Source: Prorocentrum cordatum (lineage: Eukaryota > Sar > Dinophyceae > Prorocentrales > Prorocentraceae). From it: DNA of 64,000 nucleotides. How positions within the stretch are numbered: the stretch's first letter is position 1; the number at the start of each line of letters is the position of its first letter. A program made the translations under genes and the position numbers. Positions 20,151 to 30,646 of the stretch are shown piece after piece. Below the pieces are notes generated by a model. It searched no databases. It saw only the letters and a list, made by a program, of their open reading frames with translations, and was not told the origin of the DNA. The DNA lies in assembly GCA_963575745.1 (NCBI GenBank), contig CAUYUJ010003376.1, positions 1 to 64,000 of the forward strand, in the 5' to 3' direction.

Positions 20151-21660
20151 AGGATAAGGAGCTCGAGCTTGGCGGCGAACTCGCAAGCTGCTCGGTCAGC
20201 GTCCAGCGCACCCGTGGAGAAGTCGGTTGCGGCGCAGTGGAGGTTGACGTCGTCGGAGTCGGGGTGAAGTTCGTCGGTGGTCTCTGGGCGTACAGGCGGT
20301 GGTGCGGTGTCGGGGTCGACGTGGGGCGTCGGTCTGGCGGTAGGATCTTCCATGGCTCTCCCGTCCTCTGTGATGATGCTTTCTGGCACGTGGACTTCGG
20401 GTGCGTCGAGCGTGGCAGGTCCAGGGATGAGGTGCGGCGTATGTGTGGTGGCCTCTACGCGGGTGGCTTGTTGGAGAACCTCTGCGCAGCTGTGTCCTGC
20501 TTCTTGGAGTCGTCGTGCGGCTTCATTCTCGTCAATGTCGAGTGCGTGGCAAGCCTCCGAGTGCGCCACGCAGAAGCGCACTGCCGTCATGTATGCTTCT
20601 CGAGGGACTTCAGCCCACGTAGCTTTATCCAAGTCGTCTACGGATGCGCCGGCAAGTGCGATGGAGAGGCCGTCGGCGAAGAATTGCTGAGAAACCTCGT
20701 GTTCGGCAGGTAGGGCTTGTGTCGCGAGCTCTTTGGCGTAAGCCTGCGGGAAGCAAATTGAATTGCTACGCAACCCCTTCTGCTTCGCGCGGGGATCTGC
20801 CTTCTTTGTCTTCTCGGCGATTATTTTCCGAACGAGCATGCGGGCGAGGGCGAGCATGGCGAACGTCATGGGGGACAGCTTCGCACCGTTTTTCCGGAAT
20901 GCGACAGGTTCTCGCAATATGAGGTTGTCGTTAGCCAGAGCGTACCGAGGGAGGAGGGGCGTTTTCTTGGAGAGGTCGAGCCTGCAGCTAAGGCACGTGG
21001 GTATGGAGGGGAAGCGACCCTCGGAGTCCGGCTGCAGCGTGTTGTCCGGGAGCAGGCCGGGACCACCGTCCATGGAGACAGGGATCGCTGTGGTGTCCAG
21101 TATCCAACGGCAGGCAGTACCGTCGGAAGCCGTGGCCCAAGGGTGCACGACGCTTGTGCCGTGAACCTCTGCTCGGGGCAGGGTGTGGTGGCCCCCTGAT
21201 GATTCGGGAGCCCGCCATCGGTCCATGTAGGCATCTGCTGAGAGGAGGTCGTTGAGTTTCCGTGCGCGAGAGTGCACCTGGGCGGAGCCGCGTTGGACTT
21301 CACCATCATCGCCGTCGTAATCCTCGTCGAGGTCCGGGCGAGGCCCGTTTGTAGAGCCTTCGGCGGGCCGCGGGTCGAACAGCTCGAACTCTTCGAGGTC
21401 TTCCTTCCAGAACATCATGGCGCACACAGCGCAGCTGGATAGACCCCGCTCTTGGCCGTTGTGTAGTGGAAGGTCGTGGTCGATCTTGTGCGTTCCAGGG
21501 TAGCTGTGCGTCTGATGGCGTGCGTGCGCGCTGACGGCACGTCTGACTTCTTGTCCTGCGACAGGAAACGGGCCGTCACGCTCCTCGTAGTAGAAAACTC
21601 GCTTTCTGTACTCTTCCTCGAGGCGCACGGCCTCGAGTCCGGCAACACTGCAGTGAGCCT
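20150..21660 (-). CDS. Helitron 1 DUF6570-like block
   Basis: The exon reads RLEEEYRKRVFYYEERDGPF, then CAVCAMMFWKEDLEEFELFD, and FPSIPTCLSCRLDLSKKTPL followed by LPRYALANDNLILREPVAF. The paired Cys motifs and a Pro..L..N word are typical of the DUF6570-like region upstream of Helitron Rep in many eukaryotes. The exact function is unknown; zinc binding is likely. The C-terminal third is acidic and Pro/Thr-rich (linker). The upstream edge near 21660 is followed by a pyrimidine-rich gap to 21930. Confidence 0.65.
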
Positions 21661-21929
21661 CGGGCAGGTGCTCGGCGAGGCCGCCATCCCCGAGTGGGGG
21701 GAGCGCGGGGAGCGAGTAAACCGAGACAAACAGCTACAAATCGGAGGGCATGTGCGTAGAAGGGGTGTGTCGCAGAAAGCAGGAGGGGGGCAATGAAGAG
21801 GCCTTGTGTATTTAGTGGGTGAGGTGGGCTTGCAGATAACACGAGGCGTGCAGGCGATGGGGGGGGCAGGAGTGGTACGAATGGAGTTGTGGCGGGGGGG
21901 GTGGGGGGAAGCGGAGAAAGCCACACGCG

Positions 21930-22500
21930 TGCTGCATAACGAATCCTTGGAATCGCAGCCATGACCACAGAGGTAGCACGCGACGGGGGCGCCACAGAGT
22001 GGTAGGCGAGAGAAGGAATGCCGAGTGCCGTGGTCACGCAGGAGGTGGGCTGGAAGGTAGGAGTCGCAGATCGCCGTCTCAGTCCAGATATCGCGGCCCA
22101 GCTGCCCTTCCCATTGCCGAATCTCCTCTTCGGAGAGCTGGGCTCGGAAGAGAACCTTGCGGTTCAGAGCTGGGTGGAATCTGTGCTGGTCGCCAAACCG
22201 AGCCTGTCGGGTGACTGCCAGTTGACGCGCCAGCTCCGCTCCATTGTATGCTTGATTTTGTCCCCGGTGGGTTCGAGCAGCAGGTAGCCTATGGTTCGCG
22301 TCTTTGGATGCGACAACATCGTCGAGCAAAGTGTCCTCTTCCCAGTCGAATGTCTCGGAGGTGTCGGGCAAGGAGTTGAAGAGGTCCACGGTGGTTTGCC
22401 ACGCAGCACGCTCTTCTGGGGATAGTGGCGTCCTGGGTGTCCAAGATGAACCCATTCGGGGGATCTTCGTGCGGGCAGCAAGGGCGTGATGTAGACATTT
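21930..22500 (-). CDS. Helitron 1 Cys-rich exon
   Basis: The minus strand reads PLSPEERAAWQTTVDLFNSL, then ELARQLAVTRQARFGDQHRF, WEGQLGRDIWTETAICDSYL and PVACYLCGHGCDSKDSLC. The last part has a CxxC...C pattern likely to bind metal. It sits between the helical repeats and the DUF6570-like block. A C-rich run at 22535-22545 (minus) lies at its upstream border, so an intron or indel is plausible. No family recognised. Confidence 0.5.
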
Positions 22501-22539
22501 GCGAAGTAGACGCTCCTGTCGAAGGTGTGATTGGGGGGG

Positions 22540-24622
22540 GGGGGCGACGGTGGTCGTTGATGAAGTTGCGCAGTGCAATGGCCAAGTCTGTTTGGGAAAG
22601 CCTCGCGCACGTAGCTTCGTATACGAGGTCAGACCGGGAGGAATCCCGGGAAGACGTAGAGGATAAGCGGAGGGCGCTCCTGGCAGCCTCCTGGTGCAGA
22701 GTGTCGTAGGGGCATGTCCGTAAGGCTTGCAAATCGCCCGCTGTAATCGGCAGGGTGACGTAGGGCTCGGTGTCTGCAAGGATTTGTTTCGCACGTTGCC
22801 GACGATGTCTTCCCAGGTCGGCGGAGTCAATGTCATAGGCGAGGCACCGCGCGTCGAGGGCGGGGTCGAGCGCAACGTCGCTGTGCGTGGACTGCAAAGG
22901 GCAAGTGTCGAGAGCGAGCTGGAGTAAGGAAGGCCAGACGTCTGGATGTTGCTTAGCCCACTGCACGACGGCGGAGAGGCGGAGAGGTTGCTCCCAAATT
23001 GGGATGCGCAGCAGCAGGTCAACCTGATGAACGATCTTCTCGATGTACTCCTGTCCGTGAGCGGCACAGAGTTGCTTGTCGAAGGGTAGGCCGAGCGCTA
23101 TGCACCAGGCTGTGATAGTGACAGGGGCGTCAGCGCGGGAGGTGTGGAGTTTCCACGTGGGCAGCCAGGCGCGCAAGTGTCGTTCCCAATCTTACGGATG
23201 CTGGCGAGCCCATTGCTTGATGAAAGCCGCGTCGAAGTGGTGGGGCCACTGAGGCTCCGCTCGCAGTATGGCAGTTGCGTCGACGATTTGGTGGATGTAC
23301 TGGGGCCTCAGATCGTTTCGGAAGCCTCTGAACGGAATGAGGAGGGCTGCGCACCAGTCCTCGATCGTAACCTCGTCGGGGCCTCTCTGCTTTCTCGCGG
23401 GTTTCCAGACGGACAGTCCGCGTCGTAACTGTGTCTCCCAAGTGGGGGGTGCATTGTGGGCCCAGTCTTGGATGAATGCGCGGGTGAGGAGAGGTGGCCA
23501 CTGAGGCCCAGGCGGGTCGGGAGGGCCTGGAGGCTCGGCGTGCGTGGCAGGGGCACTGTATATCTTGGCGGCGGCTGCGACGATGCAGTCCGTCAGGCGT
23601 TGTCGGTGAGTCTCGTCGTAGCTGTGAAGAGGAATGTTCAGAGCGACGCACCCGTCTTCGACGGAGGTGTCCTTGGGTCCTCGCCGGTGGGATGCCATGG
23701 GGCACGTGGAGAGGGTGTGTCGCAATTTGAGTTCCCAATCAGACGTGTGCCGTCGCGCCCATGCGCGCATGAAACTGGTGGTGATGTCGGACGGCCATGC
23801 TTGCACGAGCGACCGAGCTGCCGTGAGAATGCGTTGCACGTACTCGGAGCGCAAGTCGTTGCGGAATCCTTTGAATGTGACGCCGAGGGCGATGCACCAA
23901 TCTTCGAGTGTGATGTCCCTGCTGCCGCGCCGCTGTCTCTTTAAAGGGCCCCATGCCTGTAGGCCCGACTCCAGGGTCGCTTCCCAGGCGTTCCCTTGAG
24001 ACGCGATCCATGTGGTGATGAAGTCGGTGGTGAGGTGGCGAGGCCATCTTGTTTGGGGCGTGCGTTCCGCAGGCGAGCTTGGTGGAAGTAGGCGCGCTGC
24101 TGTGAGGATCCGTTGCACGTACTCGGTGCGCAGGTCGTCGTTGTACCCCTTGAAGGGCACGCCCAAAGCGATGCACCAATCTTCGAGTGTGATGTCAGTG
24201 CTGCCGTTTCGCTGCCTCTTTCGAGGGCTCCATGCTTGTAAGCCCGACTCCAGGGTCGCTTCCCAGGCGTCTCCTTGAGACGCAATCCATGCGGTGATGC
24301 AGTCGGTAGTGAGGTGTCGAGGCCATTTGGTTGGAGCCGTGCGTTCCGATGGCGAGCTTCGTGGAAGCAGGCGCGCTGCTGTGAGGAGCCGTTGCGCGTA
24401 CTCGGAGCGCAAGTCATTGCGATACCCTCTGAAGAGCACTTCGAGGGCGATGCACCAGTCTTCCACGGTAATGGTGGTGAGGCCCTGACGCTGGGCTTTA
24501 CGGGGCTTCCATGTTTGCAGACCCGTTGTCAGAGACGATTCCCAATTGTCGCCATGAGTCGCAATCCAATCCGAAATGAAGGCCTTGGTGAGTGTGCGCG
24601 GCCAACGCGTCGACGAAGGCAT
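22540..24622 (-). CDS. Helitron 1 N-terminal helical tandem-repeat domain, in-frame TAA at 23192
   Basis: Beginning at a likely start (MPSSTRWPRTLT, 24622), the frame consists of at least six modules of about 85-90 residues. Each has the pattern W-P-x-x-L-T, FI..W....G..WE..L..GL, a basic RKRQR stretch, then ITLEDWCIALGVPFKG and NDLRxEYVQRILTAARLL. Modules 2 and 3 are nearly identical, and modules 4 to 6 diverge. A TAA at 23192-23194 falls inside module 6, and the same frame continues (DWERHLRAWLPTWKLHT; ITAWCIALGLPFDK), then a further helical part to about 22540. No known repeat family was recognised; a DNA-, RNA- or protein-binding solenoid is an inference. Confidence 0.6.
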
Positions 24623-24837
24623 GTGTGCTCGGGGTATGGCGATGCAGGAATGTCGCCAGACGTGAAACACATTGCAGCAGGCCTTGGGTGCGCGCGCCCG
24701 GTCGGATCCAAGTGGCGACGGATCCTGGGGGCTCCAGGGGAGGCCATGGGGCCATGGGGCAACGTGAAAGTCATGTTGGGGGCATGTTGCACCGCAGTCC
24801 GGAGAGAAAGGTAGCGGGAGGGAAGATGGTGCGTCTT

Positions 24838-25330
24838 GGAGGTGAGCTGAGCACGCGACCATGCGAGGGACGAGGTGAGCTCAGCACGTTCCCATGCGAG
24901 CCACCACCGGCAGGCCGGAGAGAAAGGCAGCGGAGAAAAAGATAGTGCGTCTTGGAGGGGAGCTCAGCACGCGACCGTACGAGTGACGAGGTGAGCGCAG
25001 CACGGTCCCATGCGAGCCGCCGGCGGGGGGGGGTGTCGCGGGTGCACATGGCGGGCGAGGCAAGGGAGTCGGAGGGCCCTGGGAGGCCCCTGGCGGCCTC
25101 GGGTATGGTGAGGGGGTGTGTAGGGAACGTTTATAAGGAAAAGGGTACCAAAAAAACGACGGCACGTGTTGGAGGTGGGGAGCGCACGCGACCAAGCGAG
25201 GCAGGACGTGAGCTCAGCACGTGTCCATGCGAGCCACATGGAAGGGAGGGGGGGAGCTCAGCACGCGACCATGTGAGTCACGAGGTAGGCTCAGCACGCT
25301 TCCATGCGGGCCACAGGAAGGGAGGGGGCG
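24838..25330 (+). repeat. Cluster of GAGCTCAGCACG modules
   Basis: Copies at about 24840, 24874, 24958, 24991, 25209, 25256 and 25290, alternating GCGACC and GTTCCC spacers before CATGCGAGCC. Alternating units are about 30-120 bp apart. Confidence 0.8.
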
Positions 25331-25690
25331 CGATGTCGCAGGACGGGCGAGAGGATGGAGTTTGGGGGATGTGGAGGTCCTGGGGGCTCTCGGGTTGTGC
25401 TGGAGGTTTTGTCGGGCACGTGTCTGACTGTATGAGGACTGAATTGGACGACCTGCGGCGTGAGTCTCCTGGGGTCCTCGGGTTTCGTGGGAGGTTGTGC
25501 CGGCCGCTTTTCTGAGGAGAAGGTGGCCCCAAAAAACGGCGGTACGTGTTGGAGGCGGGGTCTCTTCGGGCGGGGAGCCCGAACTGTCGGTCCCTGCCCC
25601 CCCTCTGGGGGCTCTCTTGAGGCGTTCCTGGGTCCTTCTGAAGCCGTCTTGGAAGGCTGCGAGACCCAGGGAAGGAAAGCAGAGGATGCC
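25331..25690. other. No gene; decayed repeat sequence
   Basis: G-rich sequence with GGGGGCTCTC-type words like those at 27.8-28.4 kb. No coding signal. Confidence 0.4.
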
Positions 25691-27860
25691 TACATGGTGC
25701 ACTATGTTGGTTCCCTGGTTGTCCGTTTGGGCAGTTGGGTTCCGGCGGAAGGGTTCGTGAGGCTTGCTGGGGCCTTCTTCAGACTGTCGTGAGGGGCCTT
25801 CGGGGTGAGATTAGCGAGTTGCCATGCGCGAGGCGAAGTGGGCGCAGGACGGGGCCATGCGAGGCCTCAGAAGAACTCGGGTTTGGTCAGGTAGCGCGCT
25901 GGAAAGGGCGAAAAGAACGATTTGCGGGAGTTGGCCGAGAGGTGATTGGAACGAGATGCGAGACCCATGGAAATAAAGAAGAGGATGCCTTGATGGTGTA
26001 CTATGTTGGTTCCGTGGTTGTCCGTTTGGGCAGTTGGGCTCCGAGACAGATTAGGTGAGCTCAGCACGCGACCATGCGAGCCACCGGGTTTGGAAAGGAT
26101 GTGCGCAAGAAAAGATGACAGAAGGAACACGAGCGTGAGTGGAGCACGTTGCCACACAACGCAGTCTGGGGGACTGGTGGGGACTTGACTGGGGGACTTG
26201 TGGGAACTTGACATTTCGACTGGGGCTTTTCTGGCCAAGCTTCCTGAATGAAAAGGTATCCAAAAAAGGACGGTGCATCTCGGAGCGGATCTCAGGACGC
26301 CATCCTGGGGCCCTCTCGAGGCAGTGTCGGGGTCCGAGGCGAAGTGTGCAGAGGACGGGGCCATGCGAGGCCTTAGGGGAACTTTGGTTTGGTGAGATAG
26401 CGCGCTGGAAAGGGGAAAAAGAACGCTTCGTGGGAGTTGGCCGAGAGGTGATTGAAAAGAGATGCGAGACCCACGGAACTAAAGAAGAGGATGCCTTGAT
26501 GGTACACTATGTTGGTGCCCTGGTTGTCCGTTTGGGCAGTTGGGCTCGGAGACATAGTAGGTGAGCTCAGCACGCGACCATGCGAGCCACCGGCTTTGGA
26601 AAGGATGTGCGCAAGAAAAGATGACAGCAGGCGCACGAGCGTGAGTTGAGCACGTTGCCCGCGAACGCTTTCTGGGGGACTTGTGGGAACTTGAAATTCC
26701 GACTGGGGCTTTTGTGGCGAAGCTTCCTGGATGAGAAGGTATCCAAAAAAGGGCGGTGCATCTCGGAGCGGAGGTCAGGTCCTGGGGCCCTCTTGAGGCA
26801 ATGGGCGCTGCTAGGGGCTTCCTGGAGGCTTCTGGGGGCTTCCTCGAGGCGTCTTGCGGCCACTATGTTGGTTCCCTGGTTGTCCGTTTGGGCAGTTGGG
26901 CTCGGAGACATAGTAGGTGAGCTCAGCACGCGACCGTGCGAGCCACCGGGTTTGGAAAGGATGTGCGCAAGAAAAGATGACAGAAGGCACACGAGCGTGA
27001 GTTGAGCACGTTGCCCGTCAACGCTTTCTGGGGGACTTGTGGGAACTTGAAATTTCGACTGGGGCTTTTGTGGCGAAGCTTCCTGGATGAGAAGGTATCC
27101 AAAAAAGGGCGGTGCATCTCGGAGCGGAGGTCAGGTCCTGGGGCCCTCTTGAGGCAGTGTCGGGGCCCTCTTGGGCGCTTCTAGGGGCTTCCTGGAGGCT
27201 TTTGGGGGCTTCCTGGGGGCGTCTTGCGGCCTCTTGGAGGCTCTTCGGGGCCTCCTGGGGGCCTCTTGGTGTCTCCTGGGGGTCTCTTCGGGAGGGCAGC
27301 CCGAAATGTCGGAACTAAAGAAGAGGATGCCTTGATGGTGCACTATGTTGGTTCCCTGGTTGTCCGTTTAGGCAGGTGGGTTCGGAGACATATTTGGTGA
27401 GCTCAGCACGCGACCATGCGAGCCACCAGGTTTGGAAAGGATGTGCGCAAGAAAAGATGACAGAAGGCACTTGGAGTCTCTGCGGGGCCTCCTGGGGGCC
27501 ACTTGGTGACTTCTGGGGGAGCCCGAAATGTCGGAACTAAAGAAGAAGATGCCTTGATGGTGCACTATGTTGGTTCCCTGGTTGTCCGTTTGGGCAGTTG
27601 GGCTCGGAGACGTATTAGGTGAGCTCAGCACGCGACCATGCGAGCCACCAGGTTTGGAAAGGATGTGCGCAAGAAAAGATGACATAAGGCACACGAGCGT
27701 GAGTTGAGCACGTTGCCCGTCAACGCTTTCCGGGGGACTTGCGGGAACTTGAAATTTCGACTGGGGCTTTTCTGGCCAAGCTTCTTGGATGAAAAGGTAT
27801 CCAAAAAAGGGCGGTACATCTCGGGGCGGAGGTCAGGTCCTGGGGCCCTCTTGAGGCAGT
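25690..27860 (+). repeat. Tandem array, about 360-505-bp units
   Basis: Units carry GGTTCCCTGGTTGTCCGTTT and GGGCAGTTGGG (about 25707, 26007, 26515, 26870, 27350, 27573), then GGTGAGCTCAGCACGCGACC (26054, 26560, 26918, 27397, 27618). They also share GGATGTGCGCAAGAAAAGAT and a GGTATCCAAAAAAGG word. Several units are near-identical, and one (27397) is shortened. Confidence 0.85.
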
Positions 27861-28480
27861 GTCGGGGCCCTCTTGGGCGCTTCTGGGGGCTTCCTGGAGG
27901 CTTCTGGGGGCTTCCTGGAGGCGTCTTGAAGCCTCTTGGAGGCCTCTTCGGGGCCTCCTGGGGGTCTCTTCGGGCGGGGAGCCCGAAATGTCGGTGCCTG
28001 CCTCCCCCCTGGGGGATCTCTTGGGGCGTTCCTGGCACCTTCTGAGGCCGTCTTGGAGGCGACTTGGGCCGTCTTGGGGGCTTTTTTGGCCGTCTGGGCG
28101 CTCTCTTGGGGGCCGCTTACGCCGTCTTGGAGCGATCTTTGGGGCCTCTTGGGCCGTCTTGGAGTGCGGGAAGCCGAACAGGCGAGAACACGAAAAACGT
28201 CGGAAAACTTTTGGAAAAGTAATGAATTTTGACTCTTGGGGCTCTCCTGGGGAGCCTCTTGGAGGCCTCCTGGACCGTTTTGGGGGCTCCTTGGGCGTCT
28301 TGGGCCGATCTTTCGGCGACTCGAGGCCCTCTTGGACCGTCTTGTGGATCATCTTGGGGCCGCGCGTGCCTCCCGGAAGCGCGTCTACAAAAATGGTGCA
28401 GCATGGTGCCGTGTTCGGCCGTCTTCCGCCGGCGTTCCGCCCGTGGCCGGGGCCCTGTCCGGGGGGGTCCCCCCCCAGAC
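27860..28480 (-). repeat. CCAAGACGGCC-family dispersed repeat (inverted)
   Basis: Minus-strand words of the type CCAAGACGGCCCAAGAGG. An AT-rich island at about 28196-28236 (CTTTTGGAAAAGTAATGAAT) has counterparts at 46.0, 47.0-47.9 and 58.1 kb. Confidence 0.75.
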
Positions 28481-28550
28481 CTCCCCAGGGGGACACACAA
28501 CGGGAACCCCTCCGCCAGGTCGGGGAAAAAGAAAGACCCCGACAGAGTGC

Positions 28551-30581
28551 TCATGAGCCCACGGAAACTAAAGGGGACAATATTCGGATTCGGGTACGTT
28601 ATGCGCCGCAGCAGCGGCGCGGCTTGCCATTATGAATCTGGCAGACGTATATGTAAGAAGATTCATTTCTGCTCGCAGTGGCCGTGTCCCAGCGACCATC
28701 GTCTGGCGGACGGTTCTGTGGACTACAATAAGTGGTCAGACTTGCAAGCGCCCTGGCATTTAGTGCATTGCGCGGACGGGTGGCCCGCAGGAGCTGGAGC
28801 CCCCGCAGCAGCGGAGGCGCCGGCCGAGGCGTGCGAGGTCCCTGCTGAAGCGGCAGCGGAGCCGTGGGCGGGCCCTGCTGAAGGCCCCGCAGCAGCGGGG
28901 CCGTCAGCGGAGGCGTGCGTGGCCCCTGCTGAAGTGGCAGCGGAGCCGCACGTGGGCTCTTCTGACGGCCCCGCAGCAGCGGGTGCGTCAGCGGAAGCGT
29001 GCGTGGCCCCTCCTGAAGTGGCGGCGGCACCGTGCGTGTGCCCTTCTGAAGGCCCCGCAACAGCGGAGGCGTGCGTAGGTCCTGCTGGCGCGCATGGCGC
29101 CGACGCTATCGCCGAGGCCGCTTCCGCAGTGGAGGCTGCCCTGAAGGACTCCGCGGCAACAGCAGCTCTCTCAGCAAAGGGGGTTGCCCCTGTCGCTTTC
29201 CCCCAACCCGCCCCGCTTGCTGTTCGCGACATAGCGGAACCCGTGCTTCCAGGGGCGGAGATTGCTGCAGTGACCGCCTCTGAAAAGACAGCCGCGAACG
29301 CAGGCGCCGTGGTTGCCCCGCCCGCGCCTGCAGGGGCACTTTCAGAACAAGGCCAGAGGTGCTTCGAGAAATTGATGAAGTTGTCGCGCAGCATTCGCGG
29401 AAGGCCGGGGGGGGGCCGAGAGTGGATAGGGTATTCTGCTTTCGAAATCTTTGCACTTCTGCGGAAGGTGCGCGTGTACGTGTGGGAAGGACGGAACAGA
29501 GTCGACCTTTGCAAAGCTGTCTTGCCGCCGTGGAAACTGGAGGAGTTAACCCGCGAGCCTGCGGCGGACGCGATCGCGCGTTGCGCCGTCCCCCGAGAAT
29601 CGGGGCCACCGGACTGGGCCCCCGTGTCGGAGGAGTATCCTTTGATTCTATGCAATCATTTTATCGCAGGCGTCTCCACCGACTTTGTGGACATCACGGG
29701 AGATGCTTCGACGGTGGGCGGTTTCTATTCGGCTCTCGGTGTGTTCGTCGTGTCCACAGTCGCAGACGGGGACTGCGGTTTGGATTGCATGTTGCGGATG
29801 ACCCAGGAGGTTTCCACGCGAGAGTCTCGCAGGGAGCTCCGCCAGGACAGTTGCTCTCTCCGACCACCCTGATCCTTCGCTTCCATCTCTGCTGCCCCCA
29901 CATGCTCTCCCCCTCCTTCTCTCCCCATTGTGCCTTCATGCCTCTCCAATCGCGCCCCCCTCTCCCCTCGCGCCCTCCCCGCCGAGTCTCCTTGCCCCTC
30001 CTCCATGCCCGCCTGCCAGGACATCGCGGACTACATTGTGCAAAGGGTGCGTCTGGCGTGGTTCCTCGACGTGATGGTCCTGGCACAAGAAGTCACGCAG
30101 GATGACGTCCAGGAGCTTCGTCGCCTGCAGAGCGCCTTAGACGACGAAGAACTTGTCCCGCAGCCTGGCCACGCCGCCCCCCCGAGAGCACAGGGCGTTG
30201 CCGCCGCAGCAGCGGCGGCGCCACCTGAGGACTTGGCAGTGGTGGAAGTCGACGCCGAGGCAGTCTGTCAGGAGCTCGTGCAAGCCATCCAATGGTGGAC
30301 AGGACTGAAAGACGCTGCGTGCGCCCTGGACGTAGCTCGGGAGTTGATGCCCGCAGAGCGGGAGGAGCAGCTCTTGAGGTACAGGAACCGCGGCTGCGAG
30401 CGCAAAGCCCCCGCCCAGAACAAGAAGCGCGTGGTGGTCCCGTCGCTCCTGTGCTCGAGGATGGAGATAGCGGGTGCTTTCGACGAGCACATGCGCTCTT
30501 TAGGCTGGACGCCTGGAGACCGCTTTCCGTATGGAGGGGCGCGTTCATTCATGGATGCGTGGGACTGGGGTTCCATGTCCC

Positions 30582-30646
<65 letters not shown>

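Larger units (their letters stand above)
9095..24862 (-). mobile_element. Large Helitron-like rolling-circle element (lineage 1)
   Basis: Minus-strand blocks from 24.6 kb down to 9.1 kb follow the order of a Helitron Rep/Hel protein: DUF6570-like, Helitron_like_N, HUH-like site, Cys/His block, two-Tyr block, PIF1-type helicase. An extra helical-repeat N-terminus and a Josephin-like C-terminus are added. Helitrons move by rolling-circle replication using a nicking Rep nuclease and a 5'-3' helicase. Blocks are separated by intron-like gaps and by several frame changes. Two in-frame TAA codons (23192-23194, 13516-13518) interrupt otherwise continuous coding, and the helicase Walker A lysine is Gln. 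This copy is therefore probably inactive. Terminal TC...CTRR and hairpin ends were not located, so the outer borders are only coding borders. Confidence 0.75.

Noticed and set aside
25214-28496. Frames of 60-258 residues rich in Arg/Pro/Ser on the minus strand
   Set aside because: They repeat with the tandem units and carry no domain.
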